Shown: positions 1 to 7,855 of the stretch, piece after piece | Numbering within the stretch: position 1 is the first letter of the stretch | Layout of the letters: each line of letters starts with the position of its first letter | Assembly (NCBI RefSeq): GCF_000236785.1 | Contig: NZ_AGUF01000046.1 | Location: forward strand, 1-64,000 | From: Achromobacter arsenitoxydans SY8 | GTDB lineage: Bacteria > Pseudomonadota > Gammaproteobacteria > Burkholderiales > Burkholderiaceae_B | DNA length: 64,000 nucleotides | Direction: 5' to 3' | Program-made: the position numbers and the translations under genes | The notes under the pieces: model-generated | Database searches by the model: none | Seen by the model: only the letters and a program-made list of their open reading frames with translations | Told to the model about the DNA's origin: nothing

Positions 1-10
1 TTGTATTTGA

Positions 11-26
11 GTCCGGCGCGCCGGAC
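11..26. repeat. 16-bp perfect palindrome downstream of the LysR gene
   Basis: The sequence GTCCGGCG/CGCCGGAC is a perfect palindrome lying just past the stop codon of the leftward LysR gene. It could form the stem of a terminator on the minus strand, but no clear T-run follows, so the assignment is weak. Confidence 0.3.
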
Positions 27-30
27 CTTG

Positions 31-930
31 TCAGAATCGTTCCAGCAGCGGATGCGCAAACGGTGATTCGCGCAGGGTCGACTTTGCGCTTTGCAGCAGC
101 TCCTGCACCAGTTCGTCCTTGCCTCGGGCAGCGGAAAGCACCATGCCGACCTCCCGGTAAATGGTGTCGTCGCCCAACCCGATCGCCCGCACTGTGTTCC
201 GGTGCTGGGACAGATCCTTGACCGGAATCAGCGAGGCCCCGATTCCGCAGGCGACCATCTCCAGAATCGCATCGACGTCCTGGGACTCGACCTGGCACCT
301 GGGATTGATCCGGTGATTCTGCAGAAAGCGGTCGACCATGCGGCCGCCAAATGACGCGCTGTCATATCGGATGAAGGGTAAAGACGTCAGCACCTCACGC
401 CAGTCGTCGCAGGTTGCTTCCGCCGGGCACAACACCGTAAACGGCTCCCGCAGCAGCGGCACGAACGTCAGTTCGGCGGGCAGCGCGAAAAACGGCTTCA
501 CGACCATGGCCGCGTCAAGCTGGCCCTGGTCGACGGCGGTCAGCAGCGGCAGCGAGCCGCCCAATTCCAGATGGGTGCTCACGTCAGGATGCCGCTGTAT
601 CAGTCCCTTGATCATCGCGGGCAGGTAGCGCCGCTGCATGCTCTGGATCGCGCCCAGGCGCAGGTGGCCGCGCAGCTTGGGCCGTTGCGTTACCTCGCGC
701 AGTTCATCGCAGAGGTGCAGGATATGTTCCGCGCGCGACACGATGTCGACGCCCGCCGCGTTCAGGCGCACCTGGCGCCCGGCCCGGTCAAGCAATTCCA
801 CCTTCAATGACTCTTCCAGGCGCTGGATCTGCGCGCTGGCGGCCGCCTGCGTCAGGCCGATATGGCGGGCCGCCGCCGTGATGGTGCCGTGCTGCGCGAC
901 GGCGATGAGGGTGCGGAGTTCCTTGATCAT
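31..930 (-). CDS. LysR family transcriptional regulator
   Basis: A 299-residue protein of normal LysR length. The winged helix-turn-helix lies at about residues 1-60, with an Ala-rich recognition region near 18-35, and a type 2 periplasmic-binding-like effector domain follows at about 90-290. It is transcribed away from the seven-gene operon that starts at 1122, the usual arrangement of a LysR activator with its target. The 190-bp intergenic region contains two inverted repeats that could be its operators. The effector is not deducible; by family habit it would be the operon's substrate or an intermediate. Confidence 0.92.
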   Translation of the reverse strand: MIKELRTLIAVAQHGTITAAARHIGLTQAAASAQIQRLEESLKVELLDRAGRQVRLNAAGVDIVSRAEHILHLCDELREVTQRPKLRGHLRLGAIQSMQRRYLPAMIKGLIQRHPDVSTHLELGGSLPLLTAVDQGQLDAAMVVKPFFALPAELTFVPLLREPFTVLCPAEATCDDWREVLTSLPFIRYDSASFGGRMVDRFLQNHRINPRCQVESQDVDAILEMVACGIGASLIPVKDLSQHRNTVRAIGLGDDTIYREVGMVLSAARGKDELVQELLQSAKSTLRESPFAHPLLERF

Positions 931-935
931 CGCTT

Positions 936-950
936 ACAAATAAAATTTGT
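936..950. promoter_or_regulatory. Candidate LysR operator (inverted repeat ACAAAT-AAA-ATTTGT)
   Basis: Six-base arms separated by AAA, only six bases upstream of the LysR start codon. Its size and AT-rich centre fit the T-N11-A type of LysR box, which would let the regulator repress itself and act on the divergent operon. No binding data; inferred from position and symmetry. Confidence 0.45.
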
Positions 951-1007
951 GAAGATCATAAAAAAATACAGTTTTTCAATCCATAAATCTATAAATATCA
1001 TGACTCC

Positions 1008-1039
1008 CAGTGCTTGACCTGCAGTACGGCCAAGCACTG
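1008..1039. promoter_or_regulatory. Second inverted repeat in the LysR/operon intergenic region
   Basis: Nine-base arms CAGTGCTTG (1008-1016) and CAAGCACTG (1031-1039) with a 14-nt spacer, about 80 nt upstream of the first operon gene. It could be an operator half-site pair or a leader hairpin of the operon mRNA. Confidence 0.35.
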
Positions 1040-1121
1040 CCACAGTCACCAGCCTCGGTACAGGGGCGGGGCCGTGGGCATGCCATCCGCATGTAGCGAT
1101 TCATAAATCAAGGGGTTGAAA

Positions 1122-2126
1122 ATGTTTCGTACTCAGCGATACGAGGGGTGCGCTCGCACCTATCGAACGCCGGCGCGGCTATTGCCGGCGTTGTTCTCCG
1201 CCACCATGGCGTTCGCGGCCCACGGCCAGCCGCTTGAACCTTATCCCACCCGTCCCATCACGATCGTCGTGCCGTTTTCCGCGGCCGGCGGCACGGATCT
1301 GACGGCACGGCTGTTTGCCCAGGCGCTGGAGCGGCAGGGCGGCCAGCCCGTCACGGTGTTGAACCGCCCGGGGGCGGGCGGCGAGCTGGGCATGGCCCAG
1401 GTGGCAAGGGCCGAGGCCGACGGCTACACGCTCGGCCTGTTGAACACGCCGAACCTGCTCAGCATCCCGATCGAGCGCAAGGCCCAGTTTGCGCTGACCT
1501 CGTTCGAGCCCGTGGCAAGCCTGGTCGACGATCCCGCCACGCTCAGCGTGCATGCGAACTCGTCGATTCATTCGATCGCAGACCTGGTGCGCGTAGCGGG
1601 CGCCAAGCCGGAGTCGGTGAAGTACGGCACCGCGGGCGTCGGCTCGGCGGGTCATCTTTCGGTGCTGTTGCTGGAAAAGCGCGCGGGCATCCGCCTGTTG
1701 CACGTGCCCTACAAGGGCACATCCGACGTACGCACCGCGCTGCTGGGCGGGCAGATCGACGTGGCGGCCGTCAACCTGGGCGAGGCGCTTGCATTTGCCG
1801 AGGGCAGCCCGTGGCGCACATTGGGCGTGATGAGCGGGGCGCGATCGGGTTTCGCGCCTGATCTGCCGACCTTCGCCGAAAGCGGTTATCCGCTGGTCTC
1901 TGGTTCCTTGCGCGGTATCGGCGCGCCGGCCGGCCTGCCGCCGGCGCGCAGCGAACAGCTGCGCAAACTGGTGCTGGCCGCGGCCGAGGACCCCAAGTTC
2001 AAGTCGGCCGCGAAACAGGCCAGCCAGGAACTGAAGGTGCTTGCCGACGCGCGCTACGCCGAGACCTTGCTGGCCCAGCAGGACCAGCTCAAGCAACTCT
2101 GGGCGGCATCGCCCTGGAACCAGTAA
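1122..2126 (+). CDS. Bug/TctC family periplasmic substrate-binding protein
   Basis: A 334-residue tripartite-tricarboxylate-type (Bug) binding protein. After a basic N-terminus and hydrophobic export segment (about residues 15-35) comes the family signature PITIVVPFSAAGGTD, then the central VKYGTAGVGSAGH and HVPYKGTSD motifs that line the ligand pocket. I start it at the ATG at 1122, preceded by AAGGGG at seven-base spacing; an in-frame TTG two codons upstream is less likely. It is the first gene of the operon and is followed 10 bp later by a paralogue. No TctA/TctB membrane genes are nearby, typical of orphan Bug proteins in Bordetella and Achromobacter, which may act as sensors or share a transporter. 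Ligand unknown, probably a carboxylate, amide or amino-acid-like compound. Confidence 0.9.
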   Translation: MFRTQRYEGCARTYRTPARLLPALFSATMAFAAHGQPLEPYPTRPITIVVPFSAAGGTDLTARLFAQALERQGGQPVTVLNRPGAGGELGMAQVARAEADGYTLGLLNTPNLLSIPIERKAQFALTSFEPVASLVDDPATLSVHANSSIHSIADLVRVAGAKPESVKYGTAGVGSAGHLSVLLLEKRAGIRLLHVPYKGTSDVRTALLGGQIDVAAVNLGEALAFAEGSPWRTLGVMSGARSGFAPDLPTFAESGYPLVSGSLRGIGAPAGLPPARSEQLRKLVLAAAEDPKFKSAAKQASQELKVLADARYAETLLAQQDQLKQLWAASPWNQ

Positions 2127-2136
2127 GGAGCATTCC

Positions 2137-3081
2137 ATGAGAACCGCCATCGCATGCCTGCTGGCTTCCGCCTGCACCACCGCTTTCGCCGCCTGGCCGG
2201 AGCAACCCATCAACCTGGTCGTGCCTTTCCCCGCTGGCGCCGGCACAGACCTTACCGCGCGCACCATCGCGGCCTGCATGCAAACCAAGATCGACGGCGC
2301 TCGCTTTGTCGTGCTGAACAAGCCCGGCGCCTCGGGCGACATCGCCCTGAATTATCTGGCGCACGCCGAGCCCAACGGCTACACCATCGGCATCGTCAAC
2401 ACGCCCGGCATTGTCAGTCTGCCCATCGAGCGTAAGCGCAATTACACGCTGGACAGTTTTGAATTCATCGCCAACTTGGTGGAAGACCCCGGCACCATCA
2501 GCGTGCATGCGGACAGCCCGATCCACACCGTGGCCGACCTGGTGGCCGCCGCCAAGAAGAACCCTGGCGGCATCACGGTCGGCACCCAAGGGGTGGGATC
2601 GGCCGGCCATATCTCGGCGCTGCTGATCGAGCAGGCGGCGGGCATCAAGGTCGCGCCGGTGCCGTTCCAGGGCGCGTCACCGGCCAGCGTCGCGCTGTTG
2701 GGCAAGGTGATCGACAGCAGCATGGCCAACATGGGCGAAGCCGTGACGTTCGCGCGCGGCAATCCGTGGCGCATCGTGGGCGTAATGAGCGACAGCCGCT
2801 CGCCCGATGCGCCGGATGTCCCCACCTTCAAGGAGGCCGGCTATGACGTGTATTCGGGTTCGATGCGCGGGCTGGCCGCGCCACGCGGCGTGCCCGCGCC
2901 GGTCATGGAGAAGCTGGTCGACGCGGTGGACCGATGCAACCAGGACGCCTCCTACCTGGAGCGCGCCAAGAACAGCTTTCAGCCACTGAAGTACCTCAAG
3001 CACGACGAATACGTCAGCCGGCTGAAGGCGCTGGACACGCAGCTGCGCAAGTTGTGGCAGACCAACCCGTGGCTGCTGTAA
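2137..3081 (+). CDS. Bug/TctC family periplasmic substrate-binding protein (second copy)
   Basis: A 314-residue paralogue of the preceding gene. It has a short Sec signal peptide (MRTAIACLLASACTTAFA) and the same landmarks: INLVVPFPAGAGTD, ITVGTQGVGSAGH and the PVPFQGAS pocket loop. The start ATG at 2137 has AAGGAG six bases upstream. Both copies end in a similar Leu-Trp-(Gln/Ala)-x-(Asn/Ser)-Pro-Trp tail, which points to a tandem duplication. Divergence in the central region suggests related but different ligands. Confidence 0.9.
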   Translation: MRTAIACLLASACTTAFAAWPEQPINLVVPFPAGAGTDLTARTIAACMQTKIDGARFVVLNKPGASGDIALNYLAHAEPNGYTIGIVNTPGIVSLPIERKRNYTLDSFEFIANLVEDPGTISVHADSPIHTVADLVAAAKKNPGGITVGTQGVGSAGHISALLIEQAAGIKVAPVPFQGASPASVALLGKVIDSSMANMGEAVTFARGNPWRIVGVMSDSRSPDAPDVPTFKEAGYDVYSGSMRGLAAPRGVPAPVMEKLVDAVDRCNQDASYLERAKNSFQPLKYLKHDEYVSRLKALDTQLRKLWQTNPWLL

Positions 3082-3114
3082 GCCGCGATCCATTGAACCA
3101 AGGAGTCAAACCTG

Positions 3115-3909
3115 ATGAGAACAGACCAGCATACCTATGACGACATTCGCGCCTACTTGCGCGAGCGCGACACGGTGCTGATCCCGGTGGGAGCGGTCGA
3201 GCAGTACGGCGCCCACCTGGCGACCGGCACGGAGCTGCGCATCTGCGAGGGCATCGCCACCGAGGCCGGCGAGCGGGCCGGCCTGGCGGTCACGCCTATC
3301 GTGCCGGTGAACTACTCGGCCATGTTCCTCGACTATCCCGGCACGCTGTCGGTCAGCATGGGCACGATCGAAGCGTACCTGCGCGAGATGTGCGACGCCC
3401 TGGCCGGCCAGGGATTCCGCCATTTCTTCTTCATCAATATCCACGCCGGCTCGCTGGGCCCGATTGAAAGCGTATGCCGCCATCTGCGCCGCAACTACGG
3501 GGCGGTGGGCGGACTGATAGACGTGTTCACCATCATGCGCGACGTGTCGGCGGGCAAGCTCCTGACCAAGAGCGCGCCCAGCGGCCATGCCTCGGAAATG
3601 GTGACGTCGGTGGCGCTGGCCAAGTATCCCGAGCTGGTGTTCATGGACCGCGCCAAGGCCGCCGGCCCGCTGCGCGCCTTCACCGAAGGCGTGACCACCG
3701 TGTCCAGCGGCAAGGTGACATTCGGCAAATCCAGCTTCGCGGTATTCAGCGACATCAGCGACTACGCGCCGATCGGCACGCAGGGCGATCCCAGCCAGGC
3801 CAGCGCCGAATCGGGACACGCCATCTGGAACGACGCCGTGGCCTATCTCAGCGACGCCGCATTGAAGTTCAGCAACATGCAGTTCAAGCCCGAAGGAGCG
3901 CAGGCATGA
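3115..3909 (+). CDS. Creatininase family amidohydrolase (altered metal site)
   Basis: A 264-residue protein with the creatininase fold (creatininase, MftE-like family), whose members hydrolyse or form cyclic amides with a bound di-metal centre. The first signature reads EQYGAHLATGTE (residues 29-40) where creatininase has E-Q-H...T-D, so the second His ligand is Tyr31 and the bridging Asp is Glu40. The second signature is NIHAGS (108-113) in place of NGHxxN, keeping His110. RBS AAGGAG precedes the start, and the stop overlaps the next gene by 4 bp. Fold assignment is firm; the reaction, substrate and even metal content are open. Confidence 0.85.
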   Translation: MRTDQHTYDDIRAYLRERDTVLIPVGAVEQYGAHLATGTELRICEGIATEAGERAGLAVTPIVPVNYSAMFLDYPGTLSVSMGTIEAYLREMCDALAGQGFRHFFFINIHAGSLGPIESVCRHLRRNYGAVGGLIDVFTIMRDVSAGKLLTKSAPSGHASEMVTSVALAKYPELVFMDRAKAAGPLRAFTEGVTTVSSGKVTFGKSSFAVFSDISDYAPIGTQGDPSQASAESGHAIWNDAVAYLSDAALKFSNMQFKPEGAQA

Positions 3910-4700
3910 AAGTAAATCCCATCAAGACCCTGTGGCAGCAGAAACAGCCGGCGTTCGGCACCTGGGCCACGATGGTGCGTCACCCCCGCTTCATGAAGCT
4001 GCTGGCCGTGTCTGGCCTGGACTTCGTGCTGATCGAAATGGAGCACAGCGACTTCTCCATCAGCGAAGTGGCCACGATGTGCCTGGTGGCGCGCGAGGCC
4101 GGAATCGTGCCCATCGTGCGGCCGGCCGGCTCGGACTCGCACGACTACACCCGTCCGCTGGACGCAGGCGCCATGGGCCTGCTGCTGCCCAATATCGAAA
4201 CGCCCGAGCAGCTGGAGCAGATCCTGCAGTACACCAAATACGGCCCGCGCGGCCAGCGCATCCTGAACATGCGCGGCCCGCACACCGACTACATCAAGCT
4301 CTCGTCGCCGCTGGAACAGACAGCCGTGATGAACGACAACACGCTCACCGTAGCCATGACCGAAACCCAGGTCGGCCTGAACAACCTGGAGCGCATATGC
4401 GCCGTGGACGGACTGGACGCCGTAATGATCGGCCCCGACGACCTGACACAGGACCTCGGCATCCCGGGCCAGATGCAACATCCGCGCTACCTGGAAGCCG
4501 TGGAACACGTGATCGCCACCTGCGGCAGGCTTGGAGTCCCCTGGGGATTCAGCTGCCAGGACCTCGCCGCCGGCGAGAAATGGATCGGCCGCGGCATAGG
4601 CTGGATGCCGTTCAGCAATGACGTCAACAGTCTGTTCAACACCTTCAGTCAGGCCGCCTCCGGGCTCAAGCGCCTGGCCAACCGGCAGGAGCAAGCATGA
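3906..4700 (+). CDS. HpcH/HpaI family aldolase
   Basis: A 264-residue class II pyruvate-type aldolase of the HpcH/HpaI/citrate-lyase-beta family, which cleaves 2-keto-4-hydroxy acids to pyruvate or a related keto acid plus an aldehyde. Visible landmarks are the general-base His47 in EMEHSD, Arg72 in the substrate site, the LLLPNIETPEQ strand (92-102), metal ligand Glu153 in MTETQ, and Asp178/179 in GPDDLTQDLGIPG. It overlaps both neighbours by ATGA, so it is translationally coupled in the operon. Within a catabolic cassette it would split the carbon skeleton late in the route. Confidence 0.88.
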   Translation: MKVNPIKTLWQQKQPAFGTWATMVRHPRFMKLLAVSGLDFVLIEMEHSDFSISEVATMCLVAREAGIVPIVRPAGSDSHDYTRPLDAGAMGLLLPNIETPEQLEQILQYTKYGPRGQRILNMRGPHTDYIKLSSPLEQTAVMNDNTLTVAMTETQVGLNNLERICAVDGLDAVMIGPDDLTQDLGIPGQMQHPRYLEAVEHVIATCGRLGVPWGFSCQDLAAGEKWIGRGIGWMPFSNDVNSLFNTFSQAASGLKRLANRQEQA

Positions 4701-5497
4701 AGAAAATCGACACGTTGATGAAAACCACGGCGCGCTATCGTCCCTACGGTTGGCGCGCCAAGATCGGCCTGATCGTGCCGTCCACCAACACGATCAACGA
4801 ACCCGAGTTCTATCGCATGGCGCCGGAAGGGGTCACGATCCACTCCGGCCGGGCTATCAACGCCGGCCCTGCCACCCAGGAAAACTACGACAAGATGGCG
4901 CGCGGCGTGATGGAAGCGGCCGACCTGATCAAGACCGCGGAGGTCGACGTGGTGGCCTACGGCTGCACGTCCGGGTCCATCGTGTGCTCGCTTGATGAAC
5001 TGTGCGACGGCATGAGCGAGCGTGTCGGCGTGCCGGCCGTCGCCACCGCCGGGGCGGTGGTGGCCGCCTTGCGCGTGCTGGGCGCGAAGAAGGTGGCGGT
5101 CGGAACCCCGTACATCGACTTTGTGAATGTGCGCGAGCGCGAGTTCCTGGAGCAATACGGATTCGACGTGGTTTCCATCGAGGGCCTGGACCTTGGCCAT
5201 ACCCAGGAAGAACGGCGCGACATCGGCCGCGTGCCGCCCCAGGCGGCGTATCAGTTGGCGCGCGACATTGATCATCCCGACGCCGACGCCATCTTTCTGT
5301 CGTGCACCAACCTTGCCACCATCGACATGATCCAGCGCCTGGAAGACGAACTGGGCAAGCCGGTGGTCACCAGCAACCAGGCGACCTTCTGGGCCTGCCT
5401 GCGCCTGCTCAAACTGAACGACAGCGTGCCGGGCTATGGCCGCCTCCTGCGCGACCGGCTGGCCCCCATCACGCGATCCGACTACGCGCTGAGGTAA
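4697..5497 (+). CDS. Asp/Glu racemase superfamily protein, maleate isomerase-like
   Basis: A 266-residue member of the Asp/Glu/hydantoin racemase superfamily, in the branch with maleate cis-trans isomerase and arylmalonate decarboxylase. Both catalytic cysteines are present: Cys90 in YGCTSGS and Cys203 in LSCTNL. The N-terminal IGLIVPSTNTINEPEF motif (23-38) is typical of maleate isomerases, so isomerisation of a maleate-like cis-diacid is the best guess; racemisation of a hydantoin or amino acid remains possible. Start overlaps the preceding stop by 4 bp. Confidence 0.85.
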   Translation: MKKIDTLMKTTARYRPYGWRAKIGLIVPSTNTINEPEFYRMAPEGVTIHSGRAINAGPATQENYDKMARGVMEAADLIKTAEVDVVAYGCTSGSIVCSLDELCDGMSERVGVPAVATAGAVVAALRVLGAKKVAVGTPYIDFVNVREREFLEQYGFDVVSIEGLDLGHTQEERRDIGRVPPQAAYQLARDIDHPDADAIFLSCTNLATIDMIQRLEDELGKPVVTSNQATFWACLRLLKLNDSVPGYGRLLRDRLAPITRSDYALR

Positions 5498-5504
5498 GCG
5501 AACC

Positions 5505-6791
5505 ATGTGGATGAGCCCCGACCCCGACCTCCCGCTTGCCCGCCGAATGCTCGATACCTTGCGCGAACGCACTGCGGACGGCCTAGGCGTCACGCGCGAC
5601 GCCTACGGAGCGGGCGAACAATGCGCCCACGACCTGGTGCGCGCCGAGGCGCTCCGGCTGGGGCTGGAGGTCCGCGTCGACGGCAGCGGCAATCTGTATG
5701 CGACCCTGCCAGGCAAGGACCGCACCCGGCCCGTGCGCATGACCGGCTCCCACCTGGATTCGGTGCCGGTCGGGGGCAACTTCGACGGCGCCGCGGGTGT
5801 TATCGCGGGGATGGCCGTACTGGCCGGCTGGCGCGCGCAGGGTTATACCCCGGAGGCGGACGTGACCGTCATGGGCATCCGGGCGGAAGAAAGCACTTGG
5901 TTCCCGTACTCGTACTTAGGCAGCAAGGCTGCGTTCGGCCTGGTAGAACCAGAAGTGCTTGAACTGTGCCGGGCCGATACCGGCCGCCGCCTGCGCGACC
6001 ACGTCCGCGACCTGGGCCTCGATCCTGATGGCTACGGCGTTGCCGCGCTTGACCCGGCGCGCATCGACCGCTTTGTCGAATTGCATATCGAACAGGGACC
6101 GACCTTGGTGGAAGCGGGGCTGCCCGTGGGGATCGTGACCGGCATCCGCGGCAGCTTCCGCTATCGCAACATGCGATGGCTTGGCCGCTACGCGCATTCA
6201 GGCGCCGTCGGCCGCAAGAGCCGCAGCGACGCTGTGCGAGCGGCGGCACGCTGGATGACGGCGATCGACGACGCCTGGGAATCGCTTGAATCCGACGGGG
6301 CGGACCTGGTGGTGACGGTAGGGCAGCTGGCCACCAACCCGCGCGAACACGCGTTCAGTAAAGTCGCGGGCGAGTTGGATTGCTGCATAGATGTACGCAG
6401 TCAGAGCGTCGACGTCTTGCGCGACTATGACCGCATCATCCGCGAGTGCGCAGCCGAGGCCGCGCAGCTCACCGCGACGCAGGTCCAGTTCGGGCCGCAG
6501 ACCGGCTCCAAGCCCGCAATGATGGACGCGGGCCTGGTGGCGCTGCTGCGCGGCTACTCGGACGCTCGCGGCCTTCCGGCCATGACGATGGCCAGCGGCG
6601 CAGGTCATGACGCCGCGATATTCGCCCAGCAAGGGGTGCCGTCGGCAATGATCTTTGTTCGAAACGAACACGGGTCGCACAACCCCGACGAGGCCATGGA
6701 CCTTGAAGACTTTGGGCTGGGAGCGCGTCTCCTGGCTGATATCCTGGCGTCAGATTCGTCAGATCAAAATCCCGTAAGGAGTTCAGTATGA
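5505..6791 (+). CDS. M20 family N-carbamoyl-L-amino acid hydrolase/allantoate amidohydrolase-like
   Basis: A 428-residue zinc amidohydrolase of the hydantoinase/carbamoylase branch of family M20, which includes L-N-carbamoylase (HyuC), allantoate amidohydrolase (AllC) and beta-ureidopropionase. Di-metal ligands are visible as His83 (GSHLDS), Asp94 (NFDGAAG), the catalytic pair Glu128-Glu129 (RAEES), His194 (HIEQGP) and His in GAGHDA near residue 370. Such enzymes remove a carbamoyl or similar group from an amino acid. Its presence in the operon is the main hint that the substrate contains a ureido, carbamoyl or amide nitrogen. It overlaps the next gene by 4 bp. Confidence 0.88.
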   Translation: MWMSPDPDLPLARRMLDTLRERTADGLGVTRDAYGAGEQCAHDLVRAEALRLGLEVRVDGSGNLYATLPGKDRTRPVRMTGSHLDSVPVGGNFDGAAGVIAGMAVLAGWRAQGYTPEADVTVMGIRAEESTWFPYSYLGSKAAFGLVEPEVLELCRADTGRRLRDHVRDLGLDPDGYGVAALDPARIDRFVELHIEQGPTLVEAGLPVGIVTGIRGSFRYRNMRWLGRYAHSGAVGRKSRSDAVRAAARWMTAIDDAWESLESDGADLVVTVGQLATNPREHAFSKVAGELDCCIDVRSQSVDVLRDYDRIIRECAAEAAQLTATQVQFGPQTGSKPAMMDAGLVALLRGYSDARGLPAMTMASGAGHDAAIFAQQGVPSAMIFVRNEHGSHNPDEAMDLEDFGLGARLLADILASDSSDQNPVRSSV

Positions 6792-7771
6792 AGTGTTTGA
6801 TTGTCCAGCCGATCCACAAGCAGGGCATTGATCTCCTGCAGCGGGCGGGCATCGAGTGTGTAACGCCGGCCTCCGCGGGCATGGCCGACGTGGCGCGCGC
6901 CATCGGCGACTGCGAGGCCGTCATCACGCGCAACGCGGGCCTCGACGCGGCGGCCATTGCCGCAGGCGCCCGCCTGCGCATCATCGGCAGCCACGGCGCA
7001 GGCACCAATATGGTGGACGTCAAGGCGGCAACCCGCGCCGGGATTCCCGTCGTCAACACCCCGGGCGCCAATGCGCGCTCCGTGGCCGAACTGGTGATCT
7101 CGATGGCGCTGGCCCTGTACAAGCGAACGATCACGCTCGATGCCGCGGTGCGTGCGGGCAACTGGAACGCTCGCTACGATTCCGGCCTGCGCGAGTTGGC
7201 GGGGGCGACATTGGGTGTGGTGGGCTTCGGCCAGATAGGCCGCGCCGTCGCCGACATCGCCAGCAAGGGCTTCGGCATGCGCGTGCGGGTCTACTCGCCG
7301 TCGGTGCCGGCGGCAGAGATCGAGCAGGGCGGATTCACCGCCGACCAGGACTTGGCCGAATTGCTGCGCAACTCAGACATCGTGTCCCTGCATCGGCCCG
7401 GCAATCCGGGCGCCGGCCCGCTGATCGACGCGACCGCCCTCGGCCTGATGAAGCCGGGCGCCTTGCTGATCAACACCGCGCGCGGCGGGCTGGTCGATGA
7501 GCAGGCACTGGCCCAGAGCCTGAAGGCGGGCCGCCTGGGCGGTGCCGGCATCGACGTGTTCTCGACGGAGCCGCCGCCCGCGGATCACCCGCTGATCGAC
7601 GTGCCCAATGTCGTGCTGGCGCCGCATGCCGGCGGCAGCACGGAAGAAGCCTTGATCCGCACGGCGGTCGCCGTGGCGGGGCAGGTGGTGGACGCGCTGC
7701 GGGGCGAGCGGCCTAAGCATGTGGTCAATCCGGAAGCCCTGGACGGGGAGATGGCGCGCGTACCGGGTTGA
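6788..7771 (+). CDS. D-isomer-specific 2-hydroxyacid dehydrogenase
   Basis: A 327-residue NAD-dependent oxidoreductase resembling phosphoglycerate and hydroxypyruvate/glyoxylate reductases. The dinucleotide motif VVGFGQIGR is at 144-152, the catalytic Arg sits in NTARGGLVDEQAL, and the catalytic His in LAPHAGGST near 287; it lacks the C-terminal ACT domain of SerA. RBS AAGGA lies inside the end of the M20 gene. As the last gene of the operon it would interconvert a 2-keto acid and its D-hydroxy acid, perhaps the aldolase product. Confidence 0.9.
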   Translation: MKCLIVQPIHKQGIDLLQRAGIECVTPASAGMADVARAIGDCEAVITRNAGLDAAAIAAGARLRIIGSHGAGTNMVDVKAATRAGIPVVNTPGANARSVAELVISMALALYKRTITLDAAVRAGNWNARYDSGLRELAGATLGVVGFGQIGRAVADIASKGFGMRVRVYSPSVPAAEIEQGGFTADQDLAELLRNSDIVSLHRPGNPGAGPLIDATALGLMKPGALLINTARGGLVDEQALAQSLKAGRLGGAGIDVFSTEPPPADHPLIDVPNVVLAPHAGGSTEEALIRTAVAVAGQVVDALRGERPKHVVNPEALDGEMARVPG

Positions 7772-7812
7772 GCTTCGGCTGACGCTTTCCCTTTTCGGGC
7801 GCACCAGTAAAA

Positions 7813-7838
7813 AGCCCCGCAACTTTCGTTGCGGGGCT
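7813..7838 (-). terminator. Rho-independent terminator of the arylsulfatase gene
   Basis: An 11-bp perfect stem (AGCCCCGCAAC / GTTGCGGGGCT) with a 4-nt loop. On the minus strand it is followed by TTTTT, so it terminates the leftward sulfatase gene; it may also stop rightward readthrough from the operon ending at 7771. Confidence 0.85.
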
Positions 7839-7855
7839 GGCAATCAGCTTCCGGC

